From Narthecium ossifragum (taxonomy: Eukaryota > Streptophyta > Magnoliopsida > Dioscoreales > Nartheciaceae), in the NCBI GenBank assembly GCA_963920575.1, contig OY986973.1, positions 17,160,062 to 17,224,061 of the forward strand: a stretch of 64,000 nt of DNA. The letters run 5' to 3'. The position numbers and the translations under genes were made by a program. The notes under the pieces were generated by a model. That model made no database searches, was not told where the DNA came from, and saw only the letters and a program-made list of their open reading frames with translations. The first letter of the stretch is position 1; each line of letters begins with the position of its first letter. Shown piece by piece: positions 11,740-20,263 of the stretch.

Positions 11740-12030
11740 TCAGGCCCATTTGGCCATGACTGCCATGCCGCCGGCGCCCAGGAACACTGCGGCAAAGGCG
11801 ATGAGCTGAAGCTTGACGCTGGATTGCAGCTTTGGGCCGTAGAAGTCGGCGGCCAGCAGGTCGACCAAGGCTGTGTAGTTCAGCAGCCCCGCCGAGCACG
11901 CATTGAGAATGCCCACGACGATCAGCGCGGTGGGGCTGTTGTCCTTGTACACCTTGGACAGGCCGATGCCGAGGGCTATTCCGAACGGAGTTGTGGTGGA
12001 GAAGAAAAACACCAAGATAGATTTCATCGT
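11740..12030 (-). pseudogene. ZIP exon 3, main part
   Basis: This reads in frame from the hAT junction to the stop and covers the last three predicted membrane helices: VFFFSTTTPFGIALGIGL, ALIVVGILNACSAGLLNYTALVDLLAADF and LIAFAAVFLGAGGMAVMAKWA. The final KWA is the usual ZIP C-terminus. No lesion is visible inside this part, unlike exons 1 and 2. The other 15 bases of the exon lie beyond the hAT at 15441-15455. Confidence 0.9.
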
Positions 12031-12195
12031 CGCACCATCAGTGGCGGAACCAGGATGAGATTTAGGGGGGGGCGAAATCTAAAGCAAAATGATAATAAAA
12101 AAAATTCTTTCAAGTAATGTAAAAAATACCTTAGAATTACAATATCAAATATTAAGGAATAAAAATAATACAAATATTAAAATATACGTACCGTG

Positions 12196-14717
12196 TTATG
12201 TGCTGCGATTGAGAGGTGGAAGATGGATCCTACGCTTTTGCATTTTTTGAAAACGTTGCAAAATGACTTCGTTCTCAATAGTTTCAAAAATTTTCCGCTC
12301 GATGTATACCACCATGCAATCATTCATCCATTCATCCCCCATCTTATTACGTAAATCAGACTTGACAATCTTCATCGAAGAGAAGACTCTCTCAACGGTT
12401 GCAGTCGCAACTGGTAAGACCAATGCCAACTCAATAAGAAGATAAACCAATGGAAATAGAGCATTTTTTCTAGTCTCAACCATCTTTACAGCAAGACTTC
12501 CAATATCTTGAAGTCTAGAAAAATCATCATTTCTTCTAACATCTCCAATGTATGTGTTAAGCTGATCTCTAAGGATCATACGATCAGCTGCTGTGAAATC
12601 CTCTTCATAAAGTTCAGCAAGACGACATAACTTAGCATGGTCAAATGCTGAGAATGAGTTTCTTGGATCAAGGCATGTTATGGAAAGAAGTAACTCTGTA
12701 CTTGCTTCTGTGAAACGATGATTCATCTCTTGAGCGATGAAATCAATAACTTGGAAAAATACTTCAACACGAAAATGGTGCATATAAGTAATATTTTGCC
12801 CTCCACGCCTTGAACGACTGCGAGTTGGTATAATATCTTCCATATTTGGTACACTAATAGAATTATCGACACAGAAAGTTTTGACTTCTTCCAAAAATTC
12901 ATTTCATTTTGTCTCCCTCAAATCCTGCAACTGTTCCTTCACTACTCCAACCAAACTCATAGCATTAACTATGTCTTGATCCTTTCGCTGCAATACCTGT
13001 GACAATTCATTCGTAATTCCCATTATATCCCTCATCAAATGCATAGTGAATACAAACTCAAAGCTTTCCATCTTATCCATCAAACTCATAGCCATGGATT
13101 TTTGTTCTGACTGAACTCCATCATCTTTTATGTTTTCAAGCACTTCCAACACTGATGACCACATAGTGAAAAAACGGATTATTGTAAGGTGATGTGAACC
13201 CCAGCGAGTATCACCTACAATATTATGGGAATTAAAAACTTATAAACAAAGAAATAAAATATTTGAAGAGATTTAGTAATTAACGAGTAATCACCTGGTC
13301 GTGCGAGACTGATTTCTTGATTTTTGCCTCTTCCACTAGAAATCTCTCCCTTGTCCAACCGATACACTAAATTCTCATGATGACTTTGGCGAAGAGTATC
13401 TTTTCTTTCACAAGAAGCTCCGACCATATTCACAATCAAACAAGTGTAATTAAAAAAATCACCAACTTGTAAGTTATTCTTTGCAATAGCCACAACAACC
13501 AATTGAAGTTGGTGAGCAAAACAATGAATATAGATAGCAGAAGGATTGTCCCACAAAATAAGTGACTTTAACCCATTGAACTCCCCTCACATGTTTGATG
13601 CCCCATCATACCCTTGACCTCTCAATCTGGATATTGATTACCCGTGTTTTGCAAACAATCCATCTATAGCATTTTTTAAACATGAAGAGCAAGTGTCAGC
13701 AACATGTTCCACACCAAGAAACCTTTCAATTACTTGTCCACGTTTGTTCACATATCTTAAAATCACTGTCATTTGCTCCTTCACTGAATTATCTCGCGAC
13801 TCATCAACCATAAGAGAAAAAAATCCTACCCCAATATCATTAATGATCGCAAGTGTGGTCTCCGTTGCACAAGCATTCACCAATTCCTTTTGAGTTTTCG
13901 GAGAAGTCATTTGGTTGTTTCCAGGGGCATTAACCATAACTGTTTTAGCAATCTTTTCATCACGTAAGCTGTACCATTCCAAAAGTTCAAGAAAGTTGCC
14001 TTTTCTCAATGAACTCTCAGACTCATCATGACCACGAAAAGCTAATCCCTGCACCAAAAGAAAACGAATGCAATCTAAAACCGCTGTTAAACGAATGCGA
14101 TATGCATTCTCTTGGTCATGCCCATGTGCGGAAAATATGTGCGACACACTTTGCCGCTGATTTCTGAGTATTTCACATTTTTCTCTAGCTTCATTGTGAA
14201 AACTATTATGGGCACCAACATGTTCACCAAATTTTTCTATTGCCTTTTTCCAATTGTTGAATCCTGTACATGTAAACACATCTCCTCCGCCTTGTTCTCC
14301 TTGAGATTTCCTAAACTGATAACACTATAAACAATACGCCGCATCCTTTGATACACTGTATTCCAACCACTCATAGTCTTTAAACCATGTCTCCCTAAAA
14401 CTCCTCATATCTTTTCCATATTTTTTCTTGAGAAAATTATGACCAAACGGTTGACAAGGGCCTTTGATCAAGTACCCCCTACGAATTCCATCCATAATCC
14501 CAACATCATATGTTTCAATGGGTTTACGCAACCCTGGATCACCAACAATATCATTCAAGTGATTCAACCCTGGGTCACCAATAATATCATTCGAATTAAT
14601 TAAACTAGTTCGGGGTTTTTTTGAACTAGTATTCTCTGAAGTAGTATGCAAGTCATGAGCATTAGACGATTCACCGCTTGGTCTGTTTCGTGGTTTTTTT
14701 ATCACAAACTTATCCAT
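12196..14717 (-). pseudogene. hAT transposase pseudogene (TTF zinc finger, DUF4371, hAT dimerisation)
   Basis: In minus-strand order: an N-terminal TTF-type zinc-finger region (PCQPFGHNF...WFKDYEWLEYS) at 14717-14325, a DUF4371-like catalytic region (14279-13638; FNNWKKAIEKFGEHVGAH, FFSLMVDESRD), RGQGYDGASNM, HCFAHQLQL, and the C-terminal dimerisation domain (12480-12250; LPVATATVERVFSSMKIVKSDLRNKM). A GT-AG intron of about 90 bp lies at 13218-13306, before DTRWGSHH. Stops are present near 14330, near 13635 (after AKHG), at 13588 (after GASNM) and near 12900. The family cuts and pastes DNA with 8-bp target duplications, which matches the flanks. Confidence 0.9.
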
Positions 14718-15195
14718 TATCTAAATAAAACAAAACAAATATATAAATAAAAATATAACAATTAGAAATCAGACTAATCAATTATAAATATTTTATAAAT
14801 TATCAAATAATTAACTAAATCCTAACAAATAAATTATAAATCCTAACATTAACAAATAATTAACTAAATCAATTAAAAAAAAACATACCTGGCTGGTGCC
14901 TAGTGCCTACTCTGCTTCAGACGGCAGACCCTTGCGAAATCCTCTGTTCTCTGTGCAACAGAGAGGACTCAGAGGATGAGAGGAGGCTGCCGTGGAGGCG
15001 TGGACCCGTGGTCCGTTGAGCCATGGAGGAGTCCGAAGGGTGTCGCCGTCGGGAGAGATGGGTTGGGGCTGGGAAAGTGGGAAGAGAGGAGCGGTGGGCG
15101 CACCAGGCGATGAGGCGAGGATGGCGGAGCCGCGGAGGCGGAGTTGGGGATGACCGCCTGACCGGATGAGGAGGAGAGGAGGAGAGGAGGCGAAG

Positions 15196-15368
15196 GGGCG
15201 GGCGCGGGTCTAGCTCTAGCTACTAGTCCGAGTCCGAGGAGGTGAAGCCGTGAAGGGGCGGGCGCGGGTTAGTCCGAGTCCGAGGGGCAGGGGCGGGCGC
15301 GGCGCGGGTTAGTCCGAGTCCGAGGGGGAGCGGGCGCGGCGCGGGTTAGTCCGAGTCCGAGTCCGAGG
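15196..15368. repeat. GC-rich subterminal minisatellite of the hAT
   Basis: Four imperfect units of about 45 bp contain GGGGCGGGCGCGG and TTAGTCCGAGTCCGAGG. They sit within 250 bp of the transposon end. Clustered subterminal motifs in hAT elements often bind transposase; here that is an inference. Confidence 0.75.
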
Positions 15369-15440
15369 GAGGGGGGGGGGGGTTTCCGGCGTCGCCAGGG
15401 GGGGCGGCCGCCCCCCCTCGCCCCCCCGGTTCCGCCACTG

Positions 15441-15455
15441 CGCACCATACTCTGC
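15441..15455 (-). pseudogene. ZIP exon 3, first 15 bases cut off by the hAT
   Basis: On the minus strand a CACGCAG acceptor is followed by GCAGAGT and the TSD copy ATGGTGCG, encoding AEYGA when joined to 12030. The split shows that the hAT landed in coding sequence just inside the exon. Confidence 0.85.
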
Positions 15456-15654
15456 CTGCGTGCGGCAGACATGCATACACAATTTTTTTTTTCATATTAT
15501 TGTTTTTTTTTCAATTAAACACCACTAAAATGACTACCACAAAAATCAGTCATCCGTCGACTAAACGACACCTGACACCTTATAAATGTGTTAGACTGAA
15601 ATATAAATATATAAACTCACATCATAGACCTTTTTTAGAAAAATATTAACATAC
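15456..15654 (-). other. ZIP intron 2
   Basis: It runs from the donor GTATGT at 15654 to the acceptor at 15456, about 200 bp, AT-rich, with no insertion visible. Its ordinary size shows that the gene's great length comes from intron 1 and the hAT. Confidence 0.75.
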
Positions 15655-15802
15655 CTGAAGAATGCAGCCGCCGAGACCCATTCCTTCAAAAAGCTGATGG
15701 AAACATAGAGCAGCTACGAGAGGCCGGATGGAGAAAGGGTTCATGGATGCTCCCACTCCAAGCCCAATCACCAGAGTGAACGACTATTCCCATCTCCAAA
15801 AC
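15655..15802 (-). pseudogene. ZIP exon 2 (metal-site helices), frameshifted
   Basis: This encodes [10 protein letters not shown], a frameshift, then [39 protein letters not shown]. The HS of the first helix and the HQ..EG of the second are the conserved metal-pathway residues of ZIP proteins. The frame changes by one base between HS and VIG. The boundaries are an acceptor GTGTGCAG before GTTTTGGAG and a donor CTTCAG|GTATG. Joining to exon 1 gives the family phrase RVIV.VLEMG. Confidence 0.88.
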
Positions 15803-17967
15803 CTGCACACGTTAAATTTAAATTACTTAAAAAAATTAGTCAACCATATATTCTTATCATTTAAGTTGTCTTCTTCTCACAAATCCAAGGGTGATCAACT
15901 AACATAAGAATATATACCATCAATGAATTTGTTTAGAAATGTGAATTTAACTATTTTCTTAAGGGTTAATTGGCGTGAGGTCTGACATTTGGTAATTTAC
16001 TAACATATAGGTCACAATTTTTTTTTTACGACAATAGGTCTTTTAGCAGCCGTTTTTTTGTTAGTTATGAAAAATAAATGACTAATTTGACCTCATATTC
16101 CTACAACCTCTATGGTTTGTGGACTATTTTTTCCGGCGGCACCCCCACTTCTTCCCATCGCCGGCCTCAACCTCCCCAAGCTTACCACAGCGCTGACGAC
16201 GACTCTCACCGACCACGACTGTGATCGCCCACGAAGCCCCACTGTAGTCCACGATGGCAAGCCCCACCGTCGTCTAAGTTCCCCACCTCCTCAAAGGCCA
16301 ACAACCCGAAGCCCAGCACCATATTCGACGACGCACGCCATCGAAGCTGCTCAATGCCGCCGCTTAGCCCCCTCGATCGCTCCGCTCCACCTTGCCGAGG
16401 TCTCCACGAGCTCCATCAGCCCTTTCGGATCCCTGACCCAATTTAACAACGGATCCGTGACCCCCTTGTCATTGCGACTCTCCTCCGACCGTTTCCTAGC
16501 TAAATTCAGCCACCAAGCGCAGCCTCCTCCCTCCTGGGTTGCGGCCATCATCCCTAACAAGCGGCTCCACTCAAGCTGGTTTAGCCAAGTCCAGTAGGCT
16601 AGTCCGATCAGATGCAAATCCACACTTTGATCCAGCCTTAATTGATCCAAGCTTAGCCACCGGACTTGGTAAAGATTCCTCCCTGATCTAATCTGGTTCT
16701 GTCCACATTGATCCAGGCCCAATCAAGGCCTAGCAATGTGGCTTGATCCGACCCAGCCTGATCTGATCACCAGATCCTGATCCAGTCCTATTGATCTATA
16801 TCCAGTTTTAAGTTTCTCTCTTTAATGAATTTTTTTTAGTTTTATAAAAGAGAAAATTGAAGAGTAGCCGGAGAAGGTTTGGGAGACGGCTGGAGCTGTG
16901 GGGGTGATTGGTTGCGGTCTGGTGACCTGAGGAGAGGGAGGTCCCTGTCGGTGATCAGCATCCATCTATCTTTCTTTTCCCTTATTCTCATCTGTGCTTT
17001 TCTTTTTCCCTTCTATCTTCTTTTCATTGGCAGTGATCAACACCCATCGTCATCTTCGTCGCCCAGCAACCTTCCTAGCCGTTGTCTCCCGCCGGTCATC
17101 GTCGCGCCAACATCGTCGCAGCCGGAGACCGAGCATCACCGCAAGCCGACCACCCTCTCCTTCGCGCTGGACATCACCGAGCATGAGATCGGATCGGATT
17201 GAAATCCTCCGTGCGTTAAATCAGGGGTATTTGCGTTTTTAGTCTGTTAAATGGGCTTAATGGCTTAACAAAAGTCGATATGGACTTCATCAATTTGGAC
17301 CCGTACCGCATTCCCCTTTTCTTAAAACATTTTTTAGTTTTAAATAGTTTTTAAAAAGAAAGAAGGTAATATTTGAGTAAAAGATTACTCGGCTAGTGAA
17401 TAAAGATACTAGTTATGCCCATGTCATCTGGTAGAGTAATCACCAACCTCATCTCAATAACCACTCATCTAGGACATTCTCCCGCCACGTAGGACAATGA
17501 AAGTTTCACTTATAACTATAACATGTTATGAGGGTTATAGCCTCTTATAAGATGACTAGTACTCACCTGTGCCCCTGTCACAATTTTTAGTTATTGCTAA
17601 TATAAAATTTTAACAAACTCCCTGTAGTTTGTCTGGTTAGATGGCTGGGTTGACCCATAGGTGGTCCAGGGTTCGAAGGTTGGTCATAACTTTTTGTTCA
17701 CTGTCACCATAAAACATAGCCAATAAAACTTAGGGTATATAAAATAATAATAAATAATATAAGTCTTAGCATTAGCATTAGCATAAGCATAAGATAATAT
17801 TAATAGAACTTAGGTTGATATGAATTAATGCAGCTTTATATAAAGCAAACTTAGGGAATATATATAAAGAAACTTAGGGGATATGAATTAATGCAGGTTA
17901 ACCGAAACTGCTCCTTATAAGGTTGATATATATCCAAATTTGAATTCAGTTGTAACTAATTCATGAC
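15803..17967 (-). other. ZIP intron 1, enlarged by unrelated sequence
   Basis: About 2.2 kb separates exon 1 from exon 2. 15803-15960 looks like plain intron. About 15960-17300 is a foreign-looking block that is GC-rich from 16130 to 17200 (CCGCCG-, GATCCAG- and pyrimidine-rich) and may be a captured gene fragment or a non-autonomous element. Its open frames resemble no family I know. 17600-17760 holds a possible tRNA-derived SINE. 17755-17930 has CATTAG/CATAAG short repeats and two near copies of a segment ending GATATGAATTAATGCAG. Confidence 0.6.
17612..17760 (+). repeat. Possible tRNA-derived SINE
   Basis: TGGTTAGATGG resembles a pol III A box and GGTTCGAAGG, about 45 bp later, resembles a B box. 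An A/T-rich tail (AAAATAATAATAAATAATA) follows. There is no cloverleaf, so it is not a tRNA gene. Target duplications were not established. Confidence 0.4.
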
Positions 17968-18589
17968 ATGGACAATGACGCGATTGCGTTTCAAGGCTTC
18001 CTCATCTCTCTCCTTCTCCAATGGTTGTTGCTCAGCACCGTGACTGTGGACGTGCAGCCCGCCGGCGGCGGCTATCTAGGCCACCAGGGGGCTCTCGTAG
18101 TCGACCACCTCGGCGGTCCCGGCCGTTGTCTTCTTCCTCTTCTCTCCATTGTAGAACGTCATCATGAGGGAGTCCAGCATCAGCGTGAGCAGCGCCGAGA
18201 CCATGGCGCCAAACGTCATGAAGGGGAACTTGTGCCAGGGGTTGGCATTCAAGCACTGCGACTAGAGGTCGGCGAAGGAGTCCGGCCGGACGTGCATGTA
18301 CCCGGTGGTGATCGAGGATGACGCCGAAAGCGAAGGCCTTCACGACCACAAAGAGGTCCCGGTCCCGGCGTAGCGCCTGGAGGCTGCGTGAGAAGAGTGG
18401 CAGGGACACCCCTATCACGCTAGAGACCAGGATGGTCGGGATGGCAATCAGCTTCAGGCGCAGGGCTCCGGCTTTGTCGTGGCACTCGGCGAGCGTGGAG
18501 GTGTGGCATTCGTCGGTGCGGGCGGCGAACGAGACGGAGAAGAGCATGGAAAGGAGGAGGACAAGAGCAGTGAAGTTGATCATTGCCAT
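17968..18589 (-). pseudogene. ZIP exon 1, frameshift and two stops
   Basis: It begins with the signal peptide MAMINFTALVLLLSMLFSVS, followed by a CHT..AECHDK segment and the first helices (LKLIAIPTILVSSVIGVSLPLF; VVVKAFAFGVIL). A small insertion just after FGVIL shifts the frame. In the new frame the family pattern continues (TGYMHVRPDSFADL, a TAG, then PFMTFGAMVSALLTLMLDSLMMTFYN, another TAG, then the His loop GLHVHSHG and RNRVIV). The exon ends at CAT before a GT donor at 17967. The methionine was chosen because it begins a clean signal peptide and lies 80 bp from a TATA box. Confidence 0.88.
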
Positions 18590-19440
18590 GGATTATTCGG
18601 AACTTGGCAGCTAGTTATAAGCTATAATGGTATATATGATGGGTGGCTCTTTGGAAGTTAGCGAGGTGTATTTATAAGGGTTTGAAAAGTGTTCTCAACT
18701 AACGTGTGAGGCCAGTGGCACCGTAGAAGGGGTGTAAGGAGGCGAGAGGGGAGAGGTTTGCCAGGTCGTCGGAGAAGGAGGGAGTGGGTTGCGAGGTTGG
18801 GGAGGGACGATGACGTCGGCAATAATGGATCCGGAGGAGACGAAGGAACTAGGGCGGGGAGGTCTACTCCGGCAGGGGAGGAGTGGAGGAAGCGTAGGTG
18901 AGAGGCGGGAGAGGAGAGGGATGAACGAAGTTAAGCGAAGGTGGAAGGTGAGCCTTGCGGCGAGCCGGCTAAAGAGGACTGAGAGGAGAGGTGGGAGAGG
19001 AAGTTGGAGAATTCAGCATTTCATCACCATATGTTAACCCATTAACCTGTTAGGGAGTCTTTCTTCAACAAATCATTTTTACACTACCAGGTAAGCAAAC
19101 TTTAATAAATGTTGTTTAAATAACAGATCCACCTAGTTGTGTGCAATGCACACGCCAGGTGGCTGTGTGCACCAATCATTACTCTATATATATATGTATG
19201 GCACGCTTCAAACGTTATTAGATTAAGTAGAAAGGCTAATAAGATGTTAAGATTCACCTGTGCTTTGGCTTTTTTGGGTCGCCACGCTGGATCATTTTCT
19301 CGAAGGCTAGGGCTTGCTAGTTTGGATATCAATGAGGAAATGGCCAATGAAATGGCTAATAAGCGTTTCGTTACTACTCTTGGGCTTTCCTAGGAGAGGG
19401 GTAGTTTGGGGAGAGAGCAGTACAGTGCGCGGCGCTGAGT
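18590..19440. other. ZIP upstream region, no gene recognised
   Basis: The proximal part is the former ZIP promoter. 18700-19020 is purine-rich and G-rich with an open frame (18789-19037) of arginine-rich low complexity that I do not accept as a gene. 19030-19440 is AT-rich with a short palindrome GTGTGCAATGCACAC at 19138-19152 and a small unrecognised open frame (19139-19393). Confidence 0.4.
18669..18676 (-). promoter_or_regulatory. TATA box of ZIP pseudogene
   Basis: TATAAATA on the minus strand lies 80 bp upstream of the ZIP start codon, a normal spacing for a plant promoter with a short leader. Confidence 0.6.
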
Positions 19441-19576
19441 AGGGGTGAGCATTCGTTCTCAGTCCAGAACCAAAGAACCGAATTTTTTTCAGTCCAGTTT
19501 TTAGAGAACCGAACCGAAGTTACATGGGAACTAAACTGAACCGAACCGAAAATTTCGGTTCCAAATTATTAAAAAC
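19441..19576. mobile_element. hAT-like terminus with CCGAA repeats
   Basis: TAGGGGTGAGCA resembles a hAT-type terminal sequence and is followed by repeated AACCGAACCGAA/TTCGGTT motifs. The same start (TAGGGGTGAGCAAAA) occurs at 56037. The block ends abruptly at the Tat LTR, so the Tat element inserted into it. The rest of this hAT may be the zf-BED pseudogene right of the Tat element (52091-54470); that link is an inference. Confidence 0.55.
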
Positions 19577-19954
19577 TGTTCGTGGATAAAACGTCGATCT
19601 CGCGGGGACGAGATTTCTACTTTATTTCCGAGCAAATCATTTTTAATTTCATTTAAAGAAATTGCAGGCACCACACCCCTGGATCGCCAAATCGGCAAAT
19701 CCATCATTTACATCCCCTTAGGGAACACCTTCGATTCTAGATCCAATAAGCATTTTTTATAACAAAAGAAGAAAAGAAAATGAAAAGAAAACAAGTGATG
19801 TGAGGTCTTAAACCGCCACCTTTATTGCCATGCACGCCATCTTTGTCGCCGGGGCTTCTAAGTCAGCTGGGCTTGGGAGAGTTGTCGCCGTCCAACGGGA
19901 TCTGATCTCCGTTGTCGTGGGAGGACGACAATGAAGTCGGCTTGGAGAAGCCTA

Positions 19955-20039
19955 GGCTGGAACTGAGGAATGCACCGGCTGGAACTGAGAGATGCACCAG
20001 CTGGAACAGAGGATGCATCGGCTGGAACAGAGGATGTGC
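19955..20039. repeat. Minisatellite in Tat LTR, four copies
   Basis: The unit is GGCTGGAACAGAGGATGCAC with small changes. The other LTR has three copies at 50510-50572, so the copy number changed after insertion or differed between templates. Confidence 0.85.
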
Positions 20040-20263
20040 GGTGAGCGGCTGGGAGCTGAAACTTTCGTCGCCAGAACGGTCTTGAGAAGACGATGGCAGA
20101 CGTCCTTCTTCAGAGTGGCTTTGCGTCCCTGCGTCGCTGGACCGCCGGGGAGATGGAGAAACGTCAGCTGAAACAGGGGAAACAGGGGAAACTTTGCCTT
20201 CGAAGCCGCCGACGACGAGAGAGGGAGAGCTTAGGCCCGATCCCCGTCTGTCGCGCCCCGACC

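Larger units (their letters stand above)
12039..15440 (-). mobile_element. hAT transposon inserted in ZIP exon 3
   Basis: The ends are exact inverted repeats (CAGTGGCGGAACC at both), flanked by the 8-bp duplication CGCACCAT at 12031-12038 and 15441-15448. That is the hAT signature. Removing the element and one CGCACCAT restores a continuous ZIP reading frame beginning AEYGATMKS right after a splice acceptor. The transposase gene lies on the minus strand (12196-14717). 14718-15440 is its AT-rich then GC-rich 5' region with a minisatellite. The element is 3,402 bp and carries broken transposase frames, so it is probably non-autonomous now. Confidence 0.95.
11740..18589 (-). pseudogene. ZIP zinc/iron transporter pseudogene, three exons
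   Basis: This is the only recognisable host gene. Plant ZIP/IRT proteins are plasma-membrane carriers of zinc, iron and other divalent metals with eight membrane helices and a His-rich loop. Exon 1 (17968-18589) encodes a signal peptide, the first helices and the loop with HVHSHG. Exon 2 (15655-15802) encodes the EMGIVVHS and [11 protein letters not shown] metal-site helices. Exon 3 (15441-15455 plus 11740-12030) encodes STTTPFGIALGIGL and the C-terminus GGMAVMAKWA. Splice sites are visible. It is dead: exon 1 has a frameshift after FGVIL and two stop codons, exon 2 has a frameshift at HS|VIG, and a hAT splits exon 3. Intron 1 has been expanded by insertions. Which ZIP paralogue it was cannot be told. 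Confidence 0.9.

Noticed and set aside
16112..16597. 161-codon open frame as a host gene
   Set aside because: Pro/Thr/Ser-rich low complexity, no start context, no domain, and an overlapping antisense frame. It lies in an enlarged intron.
17612..17760. tRNA gene
   Set aside because: A- and B-box-like motifs are present, but no acceptor stem or anticodon arm folds. A SINE-like reading is more likely.
18789..19037. Arginine/glycine-rich small protein upstream of ZIP
   Set aside because: Purine-biased DNA gives such frames by composition. There is no domain or conserved pattern.
20093..20263. True start of chromovirus pol at 20093
   Set aside because: These bases belong to the Tat LTR (the same sequence is at 50626 without pol). 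The frame is open only by chance.
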